Translations under genes and position numbers: made by a program | Shown here: in pieces, positions 54,524-62,761 of the stretch | Layout of the letters: each line of letters begins with the position of its first letter | How positions within the stretch are numbered: position 1 is the first letter of the stretch | Notes under the pieces: generated by a model | Database searches by the model: none | Seen by the model: the letters and a program-made list of their open reading frames with translations, nothing else | Told to the model about the DNA's origin: nothing | From: Streptomyces genisteinicus | GTDB lineage: Bacteria; Actinomycetota; Actinomycetes; Streptomycetales; Streptomycetaceae | Direction: 5' to 3' | DNA: 64,000 nucleotides | Assembly: GCF_014489615.1 (NCBI RefSeq) | Contig: NZ_CP060825.1 | Span: forward strand, 4,033,501-4,097,500

Positions 54524-56377
54524 ATGCCCGAGCTGAGGTCCCGCACTGTCACCCACGGCCGCAACATGGCGGGCGCACGCGCCCTGATGCGGGCCTCCGG
54601 TGTACCGGGCGCCGACATCGGGCGGAAGCCGATGATCGCGGTGGCCAACTCCTTCACCGAGTTCGTCCCCGGCCACACCCATCTCCAGCCGGTGGGCCGC
54701 ATCGTCTCCGAGGCCATCACCGCCGCGGGCGGCATCGCCCGCGAGTTCAACACGATCGCCGTCGACGACGGCATCGCCATGGGTCACGGCGGCATGCTCT
54801 ACAGCCTGCCCTCGCGCGACCTCATCGCGGACAGCGTGGAGTACATGGTCGAGGCGCACTGCGCCGACGCCCTGATCTGCATCTCCAACTGCGACAAGAT
54901 CACCCCCGGCATGCTGATGGCGGCCCTGCGCCTGAACATCCCGACGGTCTTCGTCTCCGGCGGCCCCATGGAGTCCGGCCGGGCCACCCTCGTCGACGGC
55001 ACCGTGCGCACCCTCGACCTGGTCGACGCGATCTCCGAGGCCGTCAACGACAAGGTCTCCGACGAGGACATCCTCCGCATCGAGGAGAACGCCTGCCCGA
55101 CCTGCGGGTCGTGTTCCGGCATGTTCACCGCCAACTCGATGAACTGCCTCACCGAGGCCATCGGCCTCTCCCTGCCGGGCAACGGCTCCGTCCTCGCCAC
55201 CCACACCGCCCGCCGCGCGCTCTACGAGAACGCCGCCCGCACGGTCGTCGACATCACCCGCCGGTACTACGACGAGGACGACGCCTCCGTCCTGCCGCGC
55301 AACATCGCCACCCGCGCCGCGTTCGAGAACGCGATGGCCCTCGACATCGCGATGGGCGGCTCCACCAACACGATCCTGCACCTGCTCGCCGCCGCCCAGG
55401 AGGCCGAACTCGACTACGGGCTGGGCGACATGGACGAGGTCTCGCGCCGCGTGCCCTGCCTGGCCAAGGTCGCCCCCAACGTCGCCCCGCGCGGCACCTA
55501 CTACATGGAGGACGTCCACCGGGCCGGCGGCATCCCCGCGATCCTGGGCGAGCTGTACCGCGCCGGTCTGCTCAACGAGGACGTCCACGCCGTCCACTCC
55601 CGCTCCGTCAAGGAGTGGCTGGGCGCCTGGGACGTCCGCGGCGGCTCGGCCTCCGAGGAGGCCGTCGAGCTGTTCCACGCGGCCCCCGGCTGCGTCCGCT
55701 CCGCCGAGGCCTTCTCCCAGTCCGAGCGCTGGGAGGACCTCGACCTGGACGCGGCCGCCGGCTGCATCCGCGACGCGGCCCACGCCTACTCCAAGGACGG
55801 CGGACTCGCGGTGCTCCGCGGCAACCTCGCCGTCGACGGCTGCGTGGTGAAGACGGCCGGCGTCGACGAGTCCATCTGGACCTTCGAGGGCCCGGCGGTG
55901 GTCTGCGAGTCGCAGGAGGAGGCCGTGGAGAAGATCCTCAACAAGCAGATCACCCACGGCGACGTCGTCGTCATCCGCTACGAGGGCCCCAAGGGCGGCC
56001 CCGGTATGCAGGAGATGCTCTACCCGACCTCCTTCCTCAAGGGCCGCGGCCTCGGCAAGACCTGCGCGCTGGTGACCGACGGCCGCTTCTCCGGCGGCAC
56101 CTCGGGCCTGTCCATCGGCCACGCCTCCCCGGAGGCGGCGTCCGGCGGCACCATCGCGCTGGTCGAGGACGGCGACCGGATCCGCATCGACATCCCGGCC
56201 CGCTCCATCGAACTCCTCGTCGACGACGCCACCCTGGCGTCCCGGCGCGAGGCGCTCGACGGCGCGTACGCCCCGAGGAACCGCGAACGCAAGGTCTCCG
56301 CGGCGCTGCGCGCGTACGCGGCGATGGCGACGAGCGCCGACAAGGGCGCCGTGCGCGACGTCTCCCGCCTGGGCTGA
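54524..56377 (+). CDS. ilvD: dihydroxy-acid dehydratase
   Basis: Iron-sulfur enzyme of branched-chain amino acid synthesis that dehydrates 2,3-dihydroxyisovalerate and its homologue. The 617-residue protein is the long bacterial form ([4Fe-4S] type, like E. coli IlvD). Landmarks are ISNCDKITPGMLMAALRLNIP (in parts), the cysteine motif ENACPTCGSCSGMFTANSMN, AMGGSTNTILHLLA, GPKGGPGMQEML and TDGRFSGGTSGLSIGH. No other ilv gene is nearby. Good ribosome site GAGGAG ten bases before the ATG. Confidence 0.96.
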   Translation: MPELRSRTVTHGRNMAGARALMRASGVPGADIGRKPMIAVANSFTEFVPGHTHLQPVGRIVSEAITAAGGIAREFNTIAVDDGIAMGHGGMLYSLPSRDLIADSVEYMVEAHCADALICISNCDKITPGMLMAALRLNIPTVFVSGGPMESGRATLVDGTVRTLDLVDAISEAVNDKVSDEDILRIEENACPTCGSCSGMFTANSMNCLTEAIGLSLPGNGSVLATHTARRALYENAARTVVDITRRYYDEDDASVLPRNIATRAAFENAMALDIAMGGSTNTILHLLAAAQEAELDYGLGDMDEVSRRVPCLAKVAPNVAPRGTYYMEDVHRAGGIPAILGELYRAGLLNEDVHAVHSRSVKEWLGAWDVRGGSASEEAVELFHAAPGCVRSAEAFSQSERWEDLDLDAAAGCIRDAAHAYSKDGGLAVLRGNLAVDGCVVKTAGVDESIWTFEGPAVVCESQEEAVEKILNKQITHGDVVVIRYEGPKGGPGMQEMLYPTSFLKGRGLGKTCALVTDGRFSGGTSGLSIGHASPEAASGGTIALVEDGDRIRIDIPARSIELLVDDATLASRREALDGAYAPRNRERKVSAALRAYAAMATSADKGAVRDVSRLG

Positions 56378-56414
56378 CCGCCCCCCGGGCAGACCGCCTG
56401 GCCCACCTCCGCGC

Positions 56415-56467
56415 GACCGCCGGCCCCGCCCGCACGCCCACCCGGCGCGCGGACGGGGCCGGCGGTC
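56415..56467. terminator. terminator after ilvD
   Basis: 14-bp arms, 56415-56428 with 56454-56467, around a 25-base centre that can itself pair. It serves ilvD on plus. Confidence 0.55.
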
Positions 56468-56612
56468 GTCTCTCCGTGCCCGTGCACCCCGGTACGGGCG
56501 GGCGGTTGTCTGCGCGCCGTGCACCGCCGGGGCCGGTGGTCGTCTCCGTCCGGTGGCACCGCGGTACGGGCCGCCGGCGTCTCCGCGGCGCGCGGGGCTT
56601 GTACGGACGGGG

Positions 56613-56635
56613 GCCCGCGGCCGTGCGCCGCGGGC
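56613..56635 (-). terminator. terminator after the Ser/Thr kinase gene
   Basis: 9-bp stem GCCCGCGGC/GCCGCGGGC around CGTGC, six bases past the kinase stop codon. Confidence 0.5.
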
Positions 56636-56640
56636 GTCCG

Positions 56641-58863
56641 TCACCAGCGAGCGGGGTCGCGCGCGTCCACGGCGAAGACCGATCCGTCCGGTGCGGTCGC
56701 GTAGACCCGTCCGGGAGCGGTGGCCGGGGCCGGGAGCACGGAGGCGTGCCGCCCGCCGCCCATCCGGGGCTTCGTCTGCCCGACCAGCCGGCCCTCTCCG
56801 GTCTCCACGGCCAGCAGCCGCCCGTCCCCCGCGGAGAGGTACAGGTGTCCGCCGCGCGGGGCCGGCCGCGACAGGTGCGCCACCGCAGTCTCCAGCCGCC
56901 ACACCTCCCGTCCCGCACCCTTCGCGGTGTCGACGCGGAGGAGCGAGCCGCCCGCCCCGACCACGTAGACCAGGTCCCCGGCGACCGCCGCCTGCGCCTG
57001 GTCGAGCGGGGCGGTCAGCGCGACCCTGCGCGTGGAGCGGCCGGGCGCCGCCGTGTCCAGCCGGACGACGGCGACGGTGAAGCCCTCGGTGTCCACCTCC
57101 AGCAGGTGGAGGGTCCCGTCGCCCGCGGCCACCGGGGTCAGCGAGCCCTTCAGCCGCTCGGTCCACAGCACCCGGCCGTCCGCGGGGGAGACGGCGGCGA
57201 CCCGGGTGGACCCGCCGTCGGCGGAGGGCGTGGTGGCGAACACCGGGCCGGTCCCGTCCGGCGTCCCCGTCCACTCGGTCCCCGCCCCGCCGTGCCGCCC
57301 GCGCCAGCGGTCGGCGCCCGTCGCGGCGTCGACCGCCAGCACGGAACCCTCCCCGGTGGTCAGCAGCACCAGGTCACCGGCGGTCCGGACGGCCGCGTAC
57401 GCCGCCACGTCACGTTCCCAGCGCACCGCGCCGGACGAGGGGTCGAGCGCGCGGTAGCGGGTGCCGCCGGGCGGGAGCACCAGCAGCACCCCGCCTGCGG
57501 CCACCGGCGCCGCACCCTCGTCGTTCGGTCCGCCCATCGCCCCGGTCCCGCCGTCCGCCGCCGGCGCCTTCGCGCCGGCGGTCCAGAGCACCGTCCCGTG
57601 CGCCGGGTCCAGTCCGGCGACCCCGACACCGGAGCCGGTGCACCAGAGCGCGGCGCCCGCGGTCGCGCAGACGGGCGCCCGGCCCTCCGCGCCGGCTGCG
57701 CCGAGCGTCGTGCTCCAGGGCCGGAAGGGCGCCGGCGCCGCGGACGGGGTCCGTCGCGCCGGGCTCCCGTCGCCGCTGCCGGCGAGGACGACGCCCGCGC
57801 CCGCGACCGTCGCGACCACCGCGGCGAGCGCCGCCCACAGGACCACCGGGCGGCGCGGCCGCCGCACCGCTCCTCCCGCCGTCCCGCCCGGACCGCCGTC
57901 CCCGGCCCCCGCCGACCCGCCGGCCTCCGCGTCCGGAGCCGCGTTCGCGTCCGCGCCCGGAGCCGGGCTCGCGGCGGCGCGCTCCGACGGAGGGCGCTGG
58001 GCCGGTATGTGGGCCTGGGTGTCGCACGCGGCCGACGGCGACGACGCGCGCAGCGCCACCATCAGCTCGTACGGCGTCGGACGGTCCCCGGGCTCCTTCG
58101 CCAGGCAGCGCCGCAGCAGCGGCACCAGCTCCTGCGGGACCCCGGCCAGATCGGGCTCGTTGTGCACCACCTGGTACGCGACGATGTAGGGACTGTCGGA
58201 GTCGAACGGGCCCCGGCCGGTGGCCGCGTGGACCAGTACGGCGCCGAGCGCGAACACGTCCGCCTCGGGCCCCACCTCCCGGGGCCGCTGGAACTGCTCC
58301 GGCGCCATGAACGGCGGTGTGCCGATCAGTTTCCCGGTCTCCGTGCGCAGATCGCTGTCCGCGGGACGGGAGATGCCGAAGTCGATGACTTTCGGCCCGT
58401 CCGGGGCGAGGAGCACGTTGCTGGGTTTGAGATCGCGGTGCACCACTCCGGCGCGGTGGATGTCCCGCAGCGCCTCGGCCAGCCCCGCGCCGACGCGCTG
58501 CAACTCCTGCGGACCGAGAGGCCCGTTCCGCTTCACCCGTTCCGCGAGGGTGGGGCCGTCGATGAACAGGGTGGCCATCCACGGCCGCCCGGCATCGGGG
58601 TCCGCGTCGACGACCGGCGCCGTGAACGCCCCGCTGACCCGCCGCGCGGCCGCCACCTCCTGGCGGAAACGCGCCCTGAACTCCGGGTCCGACGCGTGCT
58701 CGCCGTGGATGACCTTGACCGCCAGCCGCAGCCCCGACCCGGACGTGGCGAGATGGACGACGCCCATGCCGCCCGTCCCGAGGCACTCCTCGAGGTGGTA
58801 CTGACCGGCGTATTCCGGATGTTCCGCTTCCGGGAACGGCCCGGCGCTTTGCAGCGGTGGCAT
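56641..58863 (-). CDS. membrane Ser/Thr protein kinase with extracellular PQQ-type beta-propeller
   Basis: A 740-residue PknB-like kinase. The glycine loop LGTGGMGVVH is at 28-37, Lys50 in RLAVKVIHG, catalytic Asp144 in VHRDLKPSN and DFG at 161-163, followed by GTPPFMAPEQF. An Ala/Pro-rich juxtamembrane stretch leads to one helix at about 340-362. The extracellular part (about 385-740) has repeated DPAHGTVLWTAGA, DPSSGAVRWERDV and DAATGADRWRGRH units, the PQQ-like propeller, and probably senses a ligand. ATG 58863 follows GGGGG and GGGAG; a GTG at 58890 is an alternative. It is divergent from the SH3 gene. Confidence 0.9.
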   Translation of the reverse strand: MPPLQSAGPFPEAEHPEYAGQYHLEECLGTGGMGVVHLATSGSGLRLAVKVIHGEHASDPEFRARFRQEVAAARRVSGAFTAPVVDADPDAGRPWMATLFIDGPTLAERVKRNGPLGPQELQRVGAGLAEALRDIHRAGVVHRDLKPSNVLLAPDGPKVIDFGISRPADSDLRTETGKLIGTPPFMAPEQFQRPREVGPEADVFALGAVLVHAATGRGPFDSDSPYIVAYQVVHNEPDLAGVPQELVPLLRRCLAKEPGDRPTPYELMVALRASSPSAACDTQAHIPAQRPPSERAAASPAPGADANAAPDAEAGGSAGAGDGGPGGTAGGAVRRPRRPVVLWAALAAVVATVAGAGVVLAGSGDGSPARRTPSAAPAPFRPWSTTLGAAGAEGRAPVCATAGAALWCTGSGVGVAGLDPAHGTVLWTAGAKAPAADGGTGAMGGPNDEGAAPVAAGGVLLVLPPGGTRYRALDPSSGAVRWERDVAAYAAVRTAGDLVLLTTGEGSVLAVDAATGADRWRGRHGGAGTEWTGTPDGTGPVFATTPSADGGSTRVAAVSPADGRVLWTERLKGSLTPVAAGDGTLHLLEVDTEGFTVAVVRLDTAAPGRSTRRVALTAPLDQAQAAVAGDLVYVVGAGGSLLRVDTAKGAGREVWRLETAVAHLSRPAPRGGHLYLSAGDGRLLAVETGEGRLVGQTKPRMGGGRHASVLPAPATAPGRVYATAPDGSVFAVDARDPARW

Positions 58864-59001
58864 CTCCCACCCCCGTTTGATGGTGCCCACGCGCGACGCA
58901 CGGAGCCTAGTCGATGGTGCGTGCGATCCAGCCACCGCTTGCTAGCCTGCGCGCGGCGAACACGCCGACATCACGTGTCTGTCGACGGGGGGAGAAGCAC
59001 A

Positions 59002-59310
59002 GTGGCCGCAGAAGAGGTGCGGATCGAAGGTGCGGCGGTCGAGGAGACCGCCGGCTACACGGCGAAGCGTTACCCGGTGGCCCCGGGGGTCCGGCTCAAC
59101 GTCCGGTCCGGTCCGGGGACCAACTACCGGCTGATCAAGGTGCTTCCGTACGGGGCGAGCGTCCCGATCAACTGCCAGATGCCGGGGGAGACGGTCAGCG
59201 GGCCGTACGGCACGAGCGACATCTGGGACAACATCGCCAACGGGCAGTTCGTGTCGGACGCGTACGTCCGTACGGGCAGTGACGGGTACGTCGCCATCCG
59301 CTGCGGCTGA
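59002..59310 (+). CDS. small SH3-domain protein
   Basis: A 102-residue protein that is almost entirely one bacterial SH3 domain: VAPGVRLNVRSGPGTNYRLIKVLPYGASVPINCQ (in parts), then GTSDIWDNIANGQFVSDAYVRTG. Two cysteines, one in VPINCQMPG and one at the C-terminus (AIRCG), could form a disulfide. Such domains usually bind cell-wall peptides outside the cell, yet no signal peptide is visible. GTG 59002 has GGGGAG about eight bases before it; a GTG at 58975 adds only nine residues. It is divergent from the kinase gene; TAGCCT at 58943-58948 may be its -10. Confidence 0.8.
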   Translation: MAAEEVRIEGAAVEETAGYTAKRYPVAPGVRLNVRSGPGTNYRLIKVLPYGASVPINCQMPGETVSGPYGTSDIWDNIANGQFVSDAYVRTGSDGYVAIRCG

Positions 59311-59330
59311 CCCGGGGCGGCCGGCCGGGG

Positions 59331-59336
59331 GATAAT
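59331..59336 (+). promoter_or_regulatory. -10 element of the gene at 59344
   Basis: GATAAT, the closest match to the vegetative consensus in this window, ends seven bases before the GTG. Confidence 0.55.
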
Positions 59337-59343
59337 CGACCCC

Positions 59344-59871
59344 GTGAGCGACCACACCCAGCACTCCGGCACCGACGGCGGCGGCCCCCGGCCCGAGCCC
59401 ATTCGCTACTTCGGCACCACCTGGGTCGAACACGACGGGCACTACGGGCTGCGGCGGGCCGCCGTCGCGGCCGGCTCGCTGGTGACGGCGTTCGCCGCCG
59501 CGCTGGTGCTGCGCTTCGCGTACCAGGGGCTGTCCATCGCGGAGGTCGGCGGCTTCGTCAACGGGCTGGTCGTGGTCATGTTCGCGGTCTGCAGCGCCAT
59601 CGCCTTCCGCAAGACGTGGGAGGGCTACACACGGCGGCCCTCCGGCTCCGCCTCCGACGACGCGCTCCGCGGTCTCAGGACGATCGGCTTCATCGGCTCG
59701 CTGATCGCCTACGCCCTGCGCTGCTTCGTCGAGGCTCCCGGCGAGCAGCTGCGCCGCGCCGAGTACGAGAGGGCGAAGGCCCAGTACAAGCGCCGCCGCA
59801 CCACCCGCTCCGGCAACCCCGCCCACCGCGACGCCAAGGGCGGCAAGGGCGGCGCGCCGAAGGGCGACTGA
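59344..59871 (+). CDS. conserved membrane protein of unknown function
   Basis: A 175-residue protein. The N-terminus is hydrophilic with FGTTWVEHDGHYGLRRAAVAA. Two helices follow at about 44-62 and 70-90, and a weaker third (LRTIGFIGSLIAYALRCFV). The C-terminus is strongly basic (YKRRRTTRSG, KGGKGG), possibly binding nucleic acid or lipid head groups. Similar actinobacterial membrane proteins are uncharacterised. It has its own strong -10 and a probable leaderless GTG start. Confidence 0.78.
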   Translation: MSDHTQHSGTDGGGPRPEPIRYFGTTWVEHDGHYGLRRAAVAAGSLVTAFAAALVLRFAYQGLSIAEVGGFVNGLVVVMFAVCSAIAFRKTWEGYTRRPSGSASDDALRGLRTIGFIGSLIAYALRCFVEAPGEQLRRAEYERAKAQYKRRRTTRSGNPAHRDAKGGKGGAPKGD

Positions 59872-59931
59872 CCCTCCGGCGCCCTCCCGGCTCCTTCAGC
59901 CGGGCCGGGGTGCGGCGGCGGCAGCCCGGGG

Positions 59932-59937
59932 CATGAT
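59932..59937 (+). promoter_or_regulatory. -10 element of the methyltransferase gene
   Basis: CATGAT, six bases before the ATG at 59944. Confidence 0.45.
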
Positions 59938-59943
59938 CGCGGG

Positions 59944-60807
59944 ATGACCGACGCCCCCGCCTCCGCCGCCTCCGCCGCCTCCGTCCCCGGCGCTCCCGCC
60001 CCGGACACGTTCGTCCCCGGCACCCCTGCCCCGGACGCCACCGCCTCCGGCCCGCACGACCCGGCCCGTCGTGCCCGGTCCTTCGACGCCGCCGCCGCGC
60101 AGTACGACACCGCCCGCCCCGCCTACCCGCCGTCCCTCCTCGACGCGTTGGAGGAGGCGGCCGGACGTCCCCTCCGCGGCTCCCGCACCGTGGACGTCGG
60201 GGCGGGGACGGGCATCGCGACCCGGCTGCTGCGCGACCGCGGGGCCGACGTGGTCGCCGTCGAACCGGGCGCCGGGATGGCGGCCCGCTTCCGCACCTCG
60301 CTCCCCGGGGTCCCCCTCGTCCGCGGTGTCGGCGACGCGCTGCCGCTGGCCGGCGCGAGCGCCGACCTCATCACCTACGCGCAGTCCTTCCACTGGACCG
60401 ACCCGGACCGGTCCGTCCCGGAGGCCCTGCGCGTCCTGCGGCCCGGCGGCGCACTCGCCCTGTGGTGGAACGTCGCCGACCTCGACGTCCCCTGGATCGC
60501 CGCACAGCAGGCGCGCATACACCGCGACCTCGAAGGAAGCACCAAGGGCGCCCCCGGAGAAGCGCGACGGCTCCCCGGCGGCCTGCGGCAGACCGACCGC
60601 ACCCTCCGCTGGAGCAGGCGCGTCCCGCTCGACCTCCACCTGGCCAACCTCGGCAGCCACTCCCTCTTCCTCCTCCACGACCCACGCGACTCCCGGGCCT
60701 TCCTCGACCGCGAGCGCGCCCTGCTCCTCGACGCCTTCCCGGACGGTGTCGTCGAGGAGGCGTACACCGTCGAACTCACCGTCGCCGTGCGGCCGGACGC
60801 CCCCTGA
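59944..60807 (+). CDS. class I SAM-dependent methyltransferase
   Basis: A 287-residue UbiE/Methyltransf_11-type enzyme. About 40 residues of Ala/Pro-rich N-terminus precede ARRARSFDAAAAQYDTARPAYPPSLLDAL. The SAM loop is TVDVGAGTGIATRLL, with VVAVEPGAGMAARFR and the acidic VGDALPLAGASADLITYAQSFHW beyond. This set is typical of small-molecule methyltransferases such as trans-aconitate methyltransferase-like proteins. Substrate unknown. A strong hairpin lies downstream. Confidence 0.85.
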   Translation: MTDAPASAASAASVPGAPAPDTFVPGTPAPDATASGPHDPARRARSFDAAAAQYDTARPAYPPSLLDALEEAAGRPLRGSRTVDVGAGTGIATRLLRDRGADVVAVEPGAGMAARFRTSLPGVPLVRGVGDALPLAGASADLITYAQSFHWTDPDRSVPEALRVLRPGGALALWWNVADLDVPWIAAQQARIHRDLEGSTKGAPGEARRLPGGLRQTDRTLRWSRRVPLDLHLANLGSHSLFLLHDPRDSRAFLDRERALLLDAFPDGVVEEAYTVELTVAVRPDAP

Positions 60808-60850
60808 CCCGCCGGCGCACCCGGACGGCCGAGCCGCTGCCGGCCGAGCC

Positions 60851-60935
60851 CCGCGCCCACGTCTGCCGCGCCCACGTCTGCCGGGCCCTCGCGCTCCCGG
60901 TGTGCGGCAAACCCTCCCGGCGGCAAACCCTCCCG
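60851..60935. repeat. two short tandem duplications
   Basis: CCGCGCCCACGTCTG occurs twice (60851-60880) and GCGGCAAACCCTCCCG twice (60904-60935), in the 227-base gap between the methyltransferase and the ABC exporter. Confidence 0.7.
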
Positions 60936-60944
60936 GCGGCACGA

Positions 60945-60989
60945 CCCGCCCGGCGCCACGACCGGCGGGCGGTCGTGGCGCCGGGCGGG
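60945..60989 (+). terminator. terminator upstream of the ABC exporter
   Basis: Perfect 20-bp stem, 60945-60964 with 60970-60989, loop GCGGG; insulates the exporter operon from the methyltransferase gene. Confidence 0.75.
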
Positions 60990-61021
60990 CACCGCTTCTT
61001 GACGCCCGCTACCCCCGGGAG

Positions 61022-61043
61022 GATTATTCATCACATGATGAAT
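61022..61043 (+). promoter_or_regulatory. promoter and palindromic operator over the ABC exporter start
   Basis: GATTAT at 61022-61027 ends seven bases before ATG 61035. An 18-bp perfect palindrome, ATTCATCACATGATGAAT (61026-61043), spans the -10 end, the expected transcription start and the first codons. A bound repressor would block initiation. Confidence 0.6.
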
Positions 61044-61847
61044 TACTCCGGCGTCGCCGTCCTCGGCCGGGGCCTGACCGTCGTCCGCGGCGACCGCACG
61101 GTGCTGCGCGGCCTCGACTTCACCGTGCACTCCGGCCGCATCACCGGCCTCCTCGGCCCTTCCGGCTGCGGGAAGTCCACCCTGATACGCTCCGTCGTCG
61201 GCACCCAGGCACGGACCACCGGCACCCTGGAGGTCCTCGGCCGCCCCGCCGGCCACCCGGGACTGCGCTCCCGGATCGGGTACGTCACCCAGGCGCCCTC
61301 CGTCTACGACGACCTCACCGTGCGCCAGAACCTCGACTACTTCGCCGCCGTGCTGCTCCCGGGCCGCGCCGCGCGCGACGCCCGTCACGAGGCCGTCGCC
61401 CGCGCCGTCGCCGACGTCGACCTCATCTCGCACGCCGACGTCCTCGCCGGGCGCCTCTCCGGTGGGCAGCGCAGCCGCGTCTCGCTCGCCGTCGCCCTCC
61501 TCGGCACACCCGAACTGCTGGTCCTCGACGAACCCACCGTCGGCCTCGACCCCGTACTCCGCCGCGACCTCTGGGACCTCTTCCACCGGCTCGCCGCGGA
61601 CCGCGGGGCCACGATCCTCGTCTCCTCCCACGTCATGGACGAGGCGGAGCGCTGCCACCGGCTGATCCTGCTGCGCGAGGGCCGGATCCTTGCCGAGGAC
61701 ACCCCCGGCGACCTGCGGACGCGCACCCGCTCGGAGACCGTCGAGGAGGCTTTTCTCCACCTGGTCGACGAGGCCCGCGCGGGCAGCGCGCCCGGCGGGT
61801 CCCCGGGGCCCGGGACCGACGACACCGTTCAGGAGACCGCCCGATGA
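61035..61847 (+). CDS. ABC-2 exporter ATP-binding protein
   Basis: A 270-residue ATPase. Walker A GPSGCGKST falls near residue 37, the signature is LSGGQRSRVSLAVALLG, Walker B is LLVLDEPTVGLDPVLR and the H-loop is ILVSSHVMDEAE. The sequence type (DrrA/NatA-like) fits drug, polyketide or lipid export. The C-terminal 40 residues are Gly/Pro/Ser-rich. Two ATG codons in tandem (61035 and 61038) lie within a palindrome; no Shine-Dalgarno fits, so a leaderless start is likely. It overlaps the permease gene as ATGA. Confidence 0.92.
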   Translation: MMNYSGVAVLGRGLTVVRGDRTVLRGLDFTVHSGRITGLLGPSGCGKSTLIRSVVGTQARTTGTLEVLGRPAGHPGLRSRIGYVTQAPSVYDDLTVRQNLDYFAAVLLPGRAARDARHEAVARAVADVDLISHADVLAGRLSGGQRSRVSLAVALLGTPELLVLDEPTVGLDPVLRRDLWDLFHRLAADRGATILVSSHVMDEAERCHRLILLREGRILAEDTPGDLRTRTRSETVEEAFLHLVDEARAGSAPGGSPGPGTDDTVQETAR

Positions 61848-62581
61848 GCACATCCCGCAGCCTCGCCACCGCCGCCCGCGTACTCCGCCAGCTCCGCCAC
61901 GACCGGCGCTCGATCGCCCTCATGGTGCTGGTGCCGTGCGTGATGCTCTTCCTGCTCCGGTACGTCTTCGACGGCTCCCCGGGCACCTTCGACGCGATCG
62001 GCGCCTCGCTGCTCGGGATCTTCCCGCTCATCACGATGTTCCTCGTGACGTCGATCGCCACCCTGCGCGAACGCACCTCGGGCACCCTGGAACGCCTGCT
62101 CGCCATGCCGCTCGCCAAGGGCGACCTGATCGCCGGCTACGCCCTCGCCTTCGGCCTCGTCGCCGTCGTCCAGTCGCTCCTCGCCACCGGTCTCGCCCTG
62201 TGGGTGCTGGGCCTGGACGTCGTGGGCAGCCCCTGGCTGCTGCTGCTCGTCGCCCTCCTGGACGCCCTGCTCGGCACCGCACTCGGGCTGTTCGTTTCGG
62301 CGTTCGCCGCCTCCGAGTTCCAGGCCGTGCAGTTCATGCCGACCGTGATCTTCCCCCAGCTGCTGCTCTGCGGACTGTTCACCCCGCGCGACACGATGCA
62401 GCCCGTCCTCGAAGCCGTGTCCGGGGTGCTGCCGATGTCCTACGCCGTCGATGCCATGAACGAGGTGCTCCACCACACCGACGCCACCGGCACCTTCCTC
62501 CGCGACGTCCTCGTGGTCGCCGGGTGCGCCGTGCTCGTGCTCGTCCTCGGCGCGGCCACCCTGCGCCGCCGCACCGACTGA
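61844..62581 (+). CDS. ABC-2 type exporter permease
   Basis: A 245-residue membrane protein with six predicted helices of the ABC2_membrane family: LRHDRRSIALMVLVPCVMLFLL, TSIATLRERTSGTLERLLAMPL (the conserved connecting helix) and FIPQ-like FMPTVIFPQLLLCGLF, and PMSYAVDAMNEVL. With the ATPase before it, it makes a complete half-transporter pair that probably works as a dimer. No regulator gene is adjacent, so the factor that binds the upstream palindrome is encoded elsewhere. Confidence 0.92.
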   Translation: MSTSRSLATAARVLRQLRHDRRSIALMVLVPCVMLFLLRYVFDGSPGTFDAIGASLLGIFPLITMFLVTSIATLRERTSGTLERLLAMPLAKGDLIAGYALAFGLVAVVQSLLATGLALWVLGLDVVGSPWLLLLVALLDALLGTALGLFVSAFAASEFQAVQFMPTVIFPQLLLCGLFTPRDTMQPVLEAVSGVLPMSYAVDAMNEVLHHTDATGTFLRDVLVVAGCAVLVLVLGAATLRRRTD

Positions 62582-62620
62582 CACCGAGGGGCGGGCAGCC
62601 CCGGCGTTCCGTCGCCCTGC

Positions 62621-62648
62621 CGCCTGCCGCCTGCCGCCTGCCGCCTGC
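62621..62648. repeat. four perfect CGCCTGC heptamers
   Basis: Perfect heptamer array between the exporter and proC, with a partial copy in front. Confidence 0.75.
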
Positions 62649-62761
62649 TCCGGGGACCCGGCGGGCCGCCGCTGCCCGCCCTTCGGACGCGCCCGCCGCC
62701 GGACCACCCCCGGTGCAAGGATGTGTGCGCACCCATCCCCACCGGCGAGGTGAACGCAGCC

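Noticed and set aside
54490..59310. A continuous open frame of about 1600 codons across ilvD, the kinase and the SH3 gene
   Set aside because: Only its last 103 codons are a real gene (SH3 domain). The rest is out of frame with ilvD and antisense to the kinase.
62621..62648. Heptamer array as a regulatory iteron before proC
   Set aside because: Four CGCCTGC copies in a row without dyad symmetry, far from the proC ribosome site; likely microsatellite.
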